A stretch of DNA of 64,000 nt from Hyphomicrobiales bacterium (GTDB lineage Bacteria; Pseudomonadota; Alphaproteobacteria; Rhizobiales; Rhizobiaceae): positions 62,001-126,000 of the forward strand of contig UCMS01000008.1 in NCBI GenBank assembly GCA_900473805.1. The letters are read 5' to 3'. A model generated the notes under the pieces. That model ran no database searches and was not told the origin of the DNA. It saw nothing but the letters and a program-made list of their open reading frames with translations. Made by a program: the position numbers and the translations under genes. Positions 1 to 9,400 of the stretch are shown here, one piece after another (the first letter of the stretch is position 1; every line of letters starts with the position of its first letter).

Positions 1-3000
1 AGACCGGCGATACCGGTCGCTCCAAGCGCTGCGATCTGATTCGTGGAGAAGGCTGCGATCATGGCCGTCGACAGACCGGAAATGGCGGACGAACTGATGG
101 CAGCCATGTCGGCGGTCGAGAAGGTCTCGATGGCGTCGATTGTCAAGACGGCAATCTGCGCCGAGGTGAGAACCGCCACCTGCCCCGACGTAAAGGCTTC
201 GATCTGATCGATGCTCAAGGCCGCGATCTGTGCGGTCGAGAGGTTGGCGACACCAGCTGTGGCGAGAGATGCGATCTTGGCGGTCGAGAGCACCGCGAGG
301 TCATCGGTTCCCAAGGCTGCGATTTGCCGCGAGCCGAGTGCTGCGACCTGGAGGGTGGTCAGCGCCTCGACCTGCAGGGTGCTCAAAGCCGCAATCTGCG
401 CTGTCGACAGACCGCTGACCCCTCCGGTGCCGAGGGCAGCAATCTGTTCGGTCGAAAGCGAGGCAATGGTACCCGTCGAGAAACCGGTCACCGCGCTTGA
501 GCTGATTGAGGCGATGTCGGCGGTCGAGAACATGTCGAGATCATCCGTCGTGAGAACGGAGATCTGGGCCGAGGTCAGAGCGGCCACCTGAGCCGTGGTC
601 AGCGCCTCCATCTGCTCGGAACTCAAAGCGACGAACTGCGTGGTGGTCAGCGCATTGATGGCAGCGGTGCTCAATGCAGCGACTTGCGCTGTGGTCAAGG
701 CGGACAGATCGTCGGTTCCCAGCACCGCGATCTGACGGGTTGTGAGAGCAGCAACCTGATCCGTGCTCATCGCACCGATCTGCAGCGTGCCCAAAGCGCT
801 TATCTGAAGCGTTGAGAGACCCGACATCGCAGCTGCGCTGAATGCCGAGATCTGGTCGGGGGAAAGCGCGACGAGCACCGCGGTCGGAATGCCCGCAATC
901 GCCCCCGTCGCGATTGCCGCGAGATCGGCATCGCTGAAGACACCGAAATCGGCCGTGTCGAAGGCTGCGATCTGGGTTGAGCTTAAGGCGGCGATCTGGC
1001 CTGGGGTCAAGGCTTCAACCTGATCCGACAGAAGCGCCTGTATTTGTGTGGCCGACAGTCCCGCCACACCCGTGGCGCTGATGGCGGCAATCTGTTCGGT
1101 CGACAGGACTGCCAGGTCATCTGTGCCGAGAACACCGATTTGGCGCGAGCCAAGCGCAGCGATCTGAGCCGTCGTCAAGGTATCGACCTGTGCGACACTC
1201 AGGGCTGCGACCTGGACGGTGGACAAACCGGCGACCACACCGGTGCTCAGCGCCATGATCTGGTCGGCAGAGAGAGCCGCGATCAGTCCGTTCGACAAGC
1301 CCGCGACGGCGGCCGTGTTGATTGCGGCGATGTCTGCGGTGGAGAAGACGGCGATGTCGTCGGACCCGAGTGCTGCAAGCTGGCGCGAGCTGAGAGCGGC
1401 GACCTGAGCCGTGGTCAGGGCTTCCACCTGACCGGTGCTCAAAGCGCCGATCAGGGCCGTGGACAGACCAGCAACGCCTTGGGCACTGATGGCAGCAATC
1501 TGCGTGGTGGAGAATGCGGCGATGCTCGTGGTTGTGATGGCCGCGATCTGGCCGGAACTCAGCGCTGCAATCTGCGCGGTGGTCAATTCCGCGACCTGGG
1601 CCGGCGTGAGGCCACTCAATTGGGTGGTCGACAGACCGCCGACGCCGCCAGCACTGAAGGCTGCGAGCTGGTCTGCCGAGAGTGCACCGATCAACTCCGA
1701 TGTCATGCCCGTCACAGCACTGGCACTGATGGCCGCGATATCGGCGGTCGAGAAGACTGCGATGTCATCCGTTCCAAGCGCGGCTATCTGTTTCGAGCTG
1801 AGCGCAGCGACCTGGGCCGTCGTCAAGGCTTCCACCTGGACCGTGTTCAATGCCACGATCTGCGTTGTGGAGAGGCCGCTGATGCCTGCAGCTGTGAGTG
1901 CCATGACCTGTCCCGTGGACAGTAGCGCGATCTTGTCAGTGCCGAGCGCTGCCACCTGAGACGAGGAGAGTGCTGCGATCTGCGGCGAGTTCAGAGCGGC
2001 GATCTGACCTGACGTCAGAGCTGCGACCTGCTGGGTCCGCAAGCCTCCGATGCCGCCTGCGGTGAGTGCCGCGATCTGGGCCGTCGAGAGCGAGGCAATG
2101 ACGGCCGGGGAAAGGCCGCCGATCGCGAGCGAACCGAGCGCGGCAATGTCCGCTGTCGAGAAGGTCGCAATGTCCTGGCTTGTCAGCATGGAGAGCTGCG
2201 CCGAGCTCAAGGACCCGACCTGGCTGCTGGTCAAGGCTTCGACCTGACTGGAATTCAAAGCATCGATCTGGCCCGATGTCAGTCCGGTCACGGTTCCCAC
2301 GCCGAGGGCTGCCACCTGGCTGGTCGAAAGTGTGGCGATCGTGCTGCTCGCGATGGCTCCGATCTGGGTCGAGGTCAGGGCTGCGACCTGGCTCGTGCTC
2401 ATGGCGGCGAACTGGCCGACCGCGAGCGCCGCCACCTGTTTGGTGGTCAAGCCGGCAATGCCGGTGTTGCTCAGGGCCGCCACCTGCGCTGTGGTCAGAG
2501 CCGCAATCGCGGCCGTCGACAGGCCGGAGATCGCGCCGGCAGAGATTGCCGCCACATCCTTCGTCGCGAAGGTCGCGATATCTTCCGTTCCGAGAACGCC
2601 AAGCTGCGTCGAATTGAGCGCAGCCACCTGAGCGGCACCCAGCGCCTCCATCTGTGCCGTGGTCATGGCATCAAGCTGCTTGGTCGAAAGACCGGTGATC
2701 GCGGCTGTGCTCAGAGCCTCGATCTGCGCGGTGGAGAGAGACGCCACGGCTTCGGTCGTCAGGCCACCCACGGCTGCGGAGCCGATTGCGGCGATGTCCT
2801 TTGTCGAGAACGTTGCCAGATCATCGGTACCAAACGCCGACAACTGCTGAGATGTCAGTGCTGCGACCTGAAGAGGCGTCAGCGCCTCCGCCTGCGCCGT
2901 CGTCAGGGCCGAGATCTGCGTCGTGCTGAGGGCGGCAATTGCGCCGGTGTTGAGCGATGCGACTTGCAGGGTCGAGAGCGCGGCAATCATCGCCGTGGTC

Positions 3001-6000
3001 AACGAACCGATTTGCAGCGTGCCGAGTGCTGCCATCTGCTTGCTTGTCAGCGCAGCGATCTGGTTGGTGCTCAAGGCTGTGACCTGATTCGCCGTCAAGC
3101 CAGCCACCGACTGGCTGCTCAAGGCTGCGATCTGATCCGTCGACAATGCGGCGATGACGGTGGGAGACAAACCTGGCAAAGCAGACGGAGCGATCGCGGC
3201 AACATCCTTGGTCGAAAAGACCGCAAGATCGTCCGTCCCGAAGGCTTCCAGCTGCGTCGAGCCGAGGGAGGCGACCTGCACCGGCAGAAGGGCTGACACC
3301 TGAACGGTGGTGAGCGTGTTCAATTGTGTTGTGGTGAGACCCGCAATACCACCACTGCTGAGGGCCTCGATCTGAGCTGTGCTCAAAGTGGCGATGTTGG
3401 CGGTCGAGAGGGAAGCGACCTGACCGGAGCTCAGCGCCGCGATTTGTTTCACCGTAAGGGCCGCAACCTGATCAGAGGTCAGCACCTCGACCAGATCGAC
3501 CGGAAGCTTGGCGATGGTGCCGACGCTGATCGCCACGATCTGCGCCGTCGAAAGGGATCTGAGGCCGGCTTCGGTCAACCCCGCAATGGCGTCACTTGTG
3601 AGCGCGGCGATTTCGGCCGTCGTGAAGGTTGCAAGATCGTCCGTCCCAAGGGCTGCCACCTGAGAGGATTTCAGCGCCTTGATCTGCTTGTCGGTCAGTG
3701 CCTGCACCTGGCCAGTGGACAAGGCCTGAACCTGCTCGGATGTCAGGCCGCCTACCCCCGCCACGCTCAGAGACGCAATCTGCTCGGTCGAGAGGCTTGC
3801 GAATGCCGTGGTGCCGATCGCGGCCAACTGGGTTGCCGTCAAGGCCGCGATCTGCCGGGTGGACATGGCCGCCAGTTGACCGATCGTCAGGGCCTCCACC
3901 TGATCCGTGGTCAGGGCGGAGACCGCCGACGTGGTGAGCGCGGCCAAGGTCGTTGTCGGGAGTGCCGCGAGGATGGTCGTGCTGATGCCGGCCACGGCCT
4001 TGTTCGTCAGTGCTGCGATCTCTTCCGTGGAGAAGGTCGCAAGATCTGCGCTGTCGAGGACAGAGACCTGAGCGGAATTGAGCGCCTTGATCTGGGCGGC
4101 CGTGAGAGCCTCCACCTGGGCGGTCGACAAAGTCTCCATGTGGTCGCTGGTCAGCCCAGCGATGCCGTTCGGGTTCAAAGCGGCGATCTGAGCTGTGGAA
4201 AGGACGGCTAGGGCTTCCGTGCTGAGCGCGCCCAACTGCTTGGCATTCAACAGCTTGATCTGAGAGGTCGCGAGGGCAGCGGCCTGCGCCGTGCTCAACG
4301 TCGCGACCTGCTGGGTGGTCAGGCTGGTGATTGCACCGGTGGCCAGTGCCGCAATCTGATCGGTCGTCAGGGCCGCGATGAGATCCGTGCCGAGGCCGGT
4401 GATCGAGGCGCTGCTGAGGACCCCGATTTCGGCGGTCGAGAACGTCGCGATGTCATCCGTTCCGAGCGCGGCAATCTGCTTGGCGCTCAGGACCTTCACC
4501 TGAGCGGTCGTCAGCGCTTCGACCTGGGCAGTCGAGAGGGCGTTGATCTGGTCCGTCGTCAGGTTCACCAGCGTTGTGGTGGAGAGTGCTGCGATCTGCG
4601 CCGTCGACAGGGCGGCGATGGCATCCGTTGTCAGACCCGCAACCGCCTTATTGACGATCGCGGCGATATCGGCGGTCGAGAACGTGACGATGTCGTCAGC
4701 CCCGAGAGCTGCCAGTTGGTCGGACCGCAGTGTTTTGACCTGGGCGGAGGACAATGCCTCGACCTGACCGGTCGAAAGAGCGCCAATCAGGGTGCTGGAA
4801 AGGCCAATGATGCCGGCGGTGGTGATGGCGCCGATCTGCGCCGAACTCAAGGCTGTGACATTGTCGGTGGTGAAGCCGGCGATCTGGCGTGAGCTCATCG
4901 CTCCGATCTGGGCTGTCGTCAGGGCGGCGATCTGCGCGGAGGTCAGGGCGGCGATCTGCTTGGTGGTGAAGCCGGTCACTGCACTTGTACCGAGGGCCGC
5001 AATCTGGTCGCTCGAGAGGGCCGCGACCAGGTCCGTCGACAGACCCGACACGGCCTTGTTGGTCAGAGCCGCGATATCGTCCGAAGAGAAGGTCGCGAGC
5101 GCGTCGGCCGAAAGAACCGCCATCTGTATCGACGTGAGTGCTTTCACCTGAATACTCGTCAGAGCCTCGGCCTGGGCGGTCGTCATGGCTCCGATCTGCG
5201 CTGTGGTGAGGCTTGCGACGGCACCCGTATTCAGGGCCGCGATCTTGTCGGTGGTCAGTGTCGCGAGAACGGCGGTCGTGATACCGGTCGCGGCCTTGCC
5301 CGACAGTGCGGCGATCTCCGCCGTTGTAAAGGTGGCCAAGTCGACGTCATCAAGGACCGCAACCTGGGCTGCGGACAAGACCTTGACCTGGATGCCCGTC
5401 AGAGCTTCGACCTGGGCCGTTGACAGAACCGCGATCTGGGTCGTGGAAAGACCGGTGATCGCGCCGGTGCTCAGCGCCGCGATCTGGGCGGTCGTCATTC
5501 CAGCGATGCTCTCTGTCTTTAGCGAAACGATCTGCTTCGCCGACAGAGCCTTGACCTGCTGCTCCGTGAGAGCCGCCGTCTGATCGGCAGACAGGGCGGA
5601 GAGCTGCTTCGTCGTCAGCTGGCTCACGCTCGCCGTGCTCAAGGCAGCGACCTGTTCCGTCGACAAGATCGCAATGGCCTGGTTCGTAAGGCCCGAAATG
5701 GCGCGAGCGGCGATAGCCGCCATGTCTGCCGTGGAGAAGCCCGCGATGTCTTCTGTGCCGAGCGCTGCGAGTTGCGCTGCGGTCAATGCGGATACTTGAC
5801 CGGGTGTCAGCGCGGCCGCCTGCGCACTCGACAATCCAGCAATCTGCCCGGTGGTCAGCTTACCGACCGCGGTGCTGTTCAGGCTTTCGATATCGTACTG
5901 GTCGAGGACCGCGAGTTGGTCGAGCGTGAGGCCGACGATTGCGGACTGCGAAATCGCCTTGAGCTGCTGGCTGCTCATGACGTCCACGTCTTCCGTGTCG

Positions 6001-6143
6001 AGCGCGGCAATCTGCACCGACGATAGGACGCCGATCTGCTGGGTGGTGAGCGAAGCCACGTCCTCTGTCGACCAGGCCGCGACCTGCGTCGTCGATGCTG
6101 CCCGGATCTGCGCGAGGCTGAGGGACGAAATCGTGGTGCTCAT
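1..6143 (-). CDS. Giant octapeptide-repeat protein A (3' end outside window)
   Basis: The reading frame starts at ATG 6143 and stays open to the left edge, giving at least 2,047 residues. The protein is built from 8-residue units of pattern [LF]-[ST]-[ST]-x-[QDA]-[IVL]-x-[AG], for example LTTAQVAA. Marker octads of the type FSTADIAA recur with plus-strand ends at 6000, 5736, 5328, 5088, 4680, 4440, 4032, 3624, 3216, 2808, 2568, 2160, 1752, 1344, 936, 528 and 120. The spacings are 264, 408 or 240 bp, all multiples of 24. The first 64 residues align octad by octad with protein B at 6442-11166, so the two are paralogues. No signal peptide is visible; the repeats begin almost at residue 1. The ribosome binding site is weak (GGA about 11 bases upstream). 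I do not recognise a named family. A solenoid-like extracellular or surface protein is inferred from the repetition and the sugar genes nearby. Coding status is very likely; function is unknown. Confidence 0.85.
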   Translation of the reverse strand, partial: MSTTISSLSLAQIRAASTTQVAAWSTEDVASLTTQQIGVLSSVQIAALDTEDVDVMSSQQLKAISQSAIVGLTLDQLAVLDQYDIESLNSTAVGKLTTGQIAGLSSAQAAALTPGQVSALTAAQLAALGTEDIAGFSTADMAAIAARAISGLTNQAIAILSTEQVAALSTASVSQLTTKQLSALSADQTAALTEQQVKALSAKQIVSLKTESIAGMTTAQIAALSTGAITGLSTTQIAVLSTAQVEALTGIQVKVLSAAQVAVLDDVDLATFTTAEIAALSGKAATGITTAVLATLTTDKIAALNTGAVASLTTAQIGAMTTAQAEALTSIQVKALTSIQMAVLSADALATFSSDDIAALTNKAVSGLSTDLVAALSSDQIAALGTSAVTGFTTKQIAALTSAQIAALTTAQIGAMSSRQIAGFTTDNVTALSSAQIGAITTAGIIGLSSTLIGALSTGQVEALSSAQVKTLRSDQLAALGADDIVTFSTADIAAIVNKAVAGLTTDAIAALSTAQIAALSTTTLVNLTTDQINALSTAQVEALTTAQVKVLSAKQIAALGTDDIATFSTAEIGVLSSASITGLGTDLIAALTTDQIAALATGAITSLTTQQVATLSTAQAAALATSQIKLLNAKQLGALSTEALAVLSTAQIAALNPNGIAGLTSDHMETLSTAQVEALTAAQIKALNSAQVSVLDSADLATFSTEEIAALTNKAVAGISTTILAALPTTTLAALTTSAVSALTTDQVEALTIGQLAAMSTRQIAALTATQLAAIGTTAFASLSTEQIASLSVAGVGGLTSEQVQALSTGQVQALTDKQIKALKSSQVAALGTDDLATFTTAEIAALTSDAIAGLTEAGLRSLSTAQIVAISVGTIAKLPVDLVEVLTSDQVAALTVKQIAALSSGQVASLSTANIATLSTAQIEALSSGGIAGLTTTQLNTLTTVQVSALLPVQVASLGSTQLEAFGTDDLAVFSTKDVAAIAPSALPGLSPTVIAALSTDQIAALSSQSVAGLTANQVTALSTNQIAALTSKQMAALGTLQIGSLTTAMIAALSTLQVASLNTGAIAALSTTQISALTTAQAEALTPLQVAALTSQQLSAFGTDDLATFSTKDIAAIGSAAVGGLTTEAVASLSTAQIEALSTAAITGLSTKQLDAMTTAQMEALGAAQVAALNSTQLGVLGTEDIATFATKDVAAISAGAISGLSTAAIAALTTAQVAALSNTGIAGLTTKQVAALAVGQFAAMSTSQVAALTSTQIGAIASSTIATLSTSQVAALGVGTVTGLTSGQIDALNSSQVEALTSSQVGSLSSAQLSMLTSQDIATFSTADIAALGSLAIGGLSPAVIASLSTAQIAALTAGGIGGLRTQQVAALTSGQIAALNSPQIAALSSSQVAALGTDKIALLSTGQVMALTAAGISGLSTTQIVALNTVQVEALTTAQVAALSSKQIAALGTDDIAVFSTADIAAISASAVTGMTSELIGALSADQLAAFSAGGVGGLSTTQLSGLTPAQVAELTTAQIAALSSGQIAAITTTSIAAFSTTQIAAISAQGVAGLSTALIGALSTGQVEALTTAQVAALSSRQLAALGSDDIAVFSTADIAAINTAAVAGLSNGLIAALSADQIMALSTGVVAGLSTVQVAALSVAQVDTLTTAQIAALGSRQIGVLGTDDLAVLSTEQIAAISATGVAGLSATQIQALLSDQVEALTPGQIAALSSTQIAAFDTADFGVFSDADLAAIATGAIAGIPTAVLVALSPDQISAFSAAAMSGLSTLQISALGTLQIGAMSTDQVAALTTRQIAVLGTDDLSALTTAQVAALSTAAINALTTTQFVALSSEQMEALTTAQVAALTSAQISVLTTDDLDMFSTADIASISSSAVTGFSTGTIASLSTEQIAALGTGGVSGLSTAQIAALSTLQVEALTTLQVAALGSRQIAALGTDDLAVLSTAKIASLATAGVANLSTAQIAALSIDQIEAFTSGQVAVLTSAQIAVLTIDAIETFSTADMAAISSSAISGLSTAMIAAFSTNQIAALGATGIAG

Positions 6144-6441
6144 ATACAAAATCCGTGATGCTATGTTGTCATCAAAATCAACGCCAACGCCACAACTGGG
6201 CCGATCGCGCACGTTCACCAATCGTGCCATTGTTAGGCAGTTGGGCTTGCCTGAGACTGGAGCGTGATCTGGAAAGGTGCGGCGCACGCATGGCGAGCGT
6301 TAGACGGCGCATTCAACAAGGGACCGGAGCGGCCGTGGTCCAGGACATGGGCACAAAGAAAAACGGCGCCTCCCTGGGGAGACGCCGTTTATCGATGGTC
6401 TTTCGATTTCATCGGCGCGGCCATGAGCCGCGCCGCAGTTC
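6144..6441. other. Intergenic region between giant genes B and A
   Basis: This 298-bp gap separates two same-strand repeat genes. It holds the terminator of gene B (about 6354-6390), so gene A most likely has its own promoter in 6144-6350. That part is more AT-rich than the flanking repeats near 6144-6190. I could not fix a clear -35/-10 pair. Reading frames on either strand here look like chance ORFs. Confidence 0.5.
6354..6390 (-). terminator. Rho-independent terminator of gene B
   Basis: A stem with arms 6361-6374 and 6377-6390 (AAACGGCG / CGCCGTTT ends, one mismatch, tight loop) is followed on the minus strand by TTTTTCTTTGT. It lies about 50 bp past the stop codon of gene B. Confidence 0.85.
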
Positions 6442-9400
6442 TTAGATCGCCTGGTAGGCTGCGACGATCGCAGTGACCTGATCGTCGGTCATTGCGCCGA
6501 TCTGCGTTGCCGTGAAGGCTGCGACCTGGGCCGTGGTGAGGCTGCCGAAGTCTCCGGTTTCGAGGCCGGCAATTGCCTTGGTGCTGATTGCGGCGATATC
6601 GGCGGTCGAGAAGGTGACCAGATCCGCCGTCGCCAGAGCAGCGATGGCAGCCGAGCCAAGAGAAGCGACCTGACCGGACGTCAGAGCTTCGACCTGGGCG
6701 GTGCTGAAGGCATCGATCTGCGCCGTGGACAGGGCGGAGACCGCTGCAGTGCCGAGGACCGCAACCTGACCGGTGGTCAGAGCCGCGACGCTGGCCGTGG
6801 TCAGAACCTTGACCTGCGACGAGGTGAGAGCCGCCGTCTGGGCCGTGCTCAGACCAGCCACCTGAGCCGTGGTCAGGACACCGATCTGGGCAGTGCCAAG
6901 CGCCGCGACCTGAGCGGTGGACAGACCAGCGGTCTGAGCCGTTGTCAGTGCCGCAATGTTCGCCGTCGACAGACCGGCCAGAGCCTTGGAGCTGATTGCC
7001 GCGATGTCCGCCGACGAGAAGGTCGCGAGGTCATCGGTGCCGAGTGCTGCCAAAGCCGTGGAGCTCAAACCAGCAATCTGCGTTGTCGTCAGTGCCGCAA
7101 CCTGGGCGGTTGTCAGCACACCGACCTGCGTCGAGGTCAGCGCTGCGAGCAGCGAGCTGCTGAGGCCAGCGACCTGGCCGGTGGTGAGAGCGGCGATGTT
7201 CGCCGTGCTCAGCGACGAGACCTGGGTCGCCTTCAGCGCGGAGAGCTGACCGGTGGTCAGTGCCGCCGCCTGGGTGGTGGTCAGAGCGCCCAACTGAGCG
7301 GTCGACAGAGACGACAGCTGAGTCGAGGTCAGACCGGCGAGCTGGGCGGTCGTCAGAGCCGCGACATTGGCGGTCGAGAGGCCAGCCAGTGCCTTGGTGC
7401 TGATTGCGGCGATGTCGGACGATGCGAAGAGCGCCAGATCATCGGTTCCAAGAGCACCGAGGGCAGCGGAGCCAAGAGCGCCGATCTGCGTGGAGGTCAG
7501 CACATCGACCTGTGCCGTGGTCAGGGCGGAGATCTGGGTCGACGACAGGGCGGCAACCGCCTTGCTGTTGAGCACTGCGACCTGCCCAGTGGTCAGAGCA
7601 GCGATGTTTGCCGTGTTCAGCGCCGTTACCTGGGTGGAGCCAAGGCCGCTCACCTGGAGGGTCGACAGACCTGCCACCTGAGCCGTGGTCAATGCACCGA
7701 CCTGCGTGGAGCTGAAGGCGCCGATCTGCGTCGTCGTCAGCGCGGCCGCCTGGGCGGTGGTGAGGGCAGCCACGTTGGCCGTGGAGAGGCCCGCAATGCT
7801 CTTGGAGTTGATCGCGGCGATCTCTGCAGTGGAGAAGGTTGCAAGATCGTCGGTACCGAGAGCAGCCAGAGCTGCCGAACCGAGGCCGGCGATCTGGGTG
7901 CTGTCCAGCGCGTTAACCTGGGCCGTGGTCAAGGCGCCGATCTGGGCCGAGGACATGGCGCCGAGCTGAGCCGAGCTGAAGGCTGCAACCTGGCCCGTGG
8001 TCAGGGCCGCGACATTGGCGGTGGACAGGCCGGAGATCGACTTGCTGGAGATTGCGGCGATGTCGAGCGTCGAGAAGAGCGCGATATCGTCGGTGCCGAG
8101 GGCGGCCAGATCTTCAGAGCCGAGAGCGGCAACCTGGGCCGGTGTCAGGGCTTCGACCTGAGCCGTCGTCATGGCCGTGAACTGGGCCGAAGACAGGGCG
8201 CCGACAGCGGCAGAGCCGAGAGCGGCGATCTGGCCGGTGGTCAGAACCGCGAGATTGGCGGTGCTCAAGCCAGCAACCTGCGTCGAGCTCAGGGCGCCGA
8301 CCTGCGTGGAGGTCAGAGCCGCTGCCTGGGCGGTCGTGAGCGCTCCGAGCTGCGCAGTGCTGAGGGCTGCGACCTGGGCGGTGGTGAACCCTGCTGTCTG
8401 GGCCGTGGTGAGGCCGGCGAGTGCTGCCGTGGACAGGCCGGAAATCGCCTTGCTGCTGATCAGAGCAATGTCAGCCGACGTGAAGGTCGCGAGGTCGTCC
8501 GTGCCAAGCGCGGCGACTGCTGCCGAGCTGAGGCCCGCGATCTGGCCGGTGGACAGGGCCGCAACCTGAGCGGTTGTCAGGGCCGCCATCTGCGTGCTGC
8601 TGAGCGAGGCCATAGCCTTGGAGCTCAGGGCGACAATCGCAGCGGTGGTGAGCGCGGCAATGTTAGCGGTGTTGAGGGCTGCGACCTGGGTAGAGCCAAG
8701 ACCGGCGACCTGCGCCGTCGTGAAGGCAGCAACCTGGGCCGTGGTGAGCGAACCAACCTGGGTCGAGGTCAAAGCGCCAACCTGAGCCGAGGTAAGGGCA
8801 GCAACCTGCGTGGTGTCGAAGGAGCCGAGGGCAGCGGTGGTCAGACCGGAGATCGCCTTCGAGCTCAGGGCAGCGACATCGTCCGTCGAGAAGGTATCGA
8901 TGTCATCAGCCATCAGAGCGCTGAGCTGTACCGAGCTCAGGAGAGCGAGCTGAGCGGGGCCGAAGCCGTTGATCTGTCCGGTGTTGAAGACATCCATCTG
9001 TGCCGAAGACAGGCCGGCGATTGCCTTGCTGCTAAGCGCACCGATCTGGGCGGTTGTCATGTTCTGCAGCTGGGTCGTGCCGAGCGCCGCAGCCTGGGTC
9101 GAGCCAAGGGCAGCAACCTGCGCCGTGGACAGCACAGCGACGCTGCCGGTGGTCAGCGAGGCGATCTGGGCCGTCGAGAGAGCAGCGACCATGGCAGTAC
9201 TGAGGGCCGTGGCCTGTGCCGTGGTAAGTGTCGCAAGTGCGGCGGTCGAAAGACCGGCGACCGCCTTGGTGCTGATGGCGGCAATTTCTGCCGTCGAGAA
9301 GGTCGCGATATCGTCGGTGCCGAGAGCAGCCAGAGCTGCCGAACCAAGGCCGGCGATCTGCGTGCTGCCCAGTGCGTTCACCTGGGCCGTGGTCAAGGCG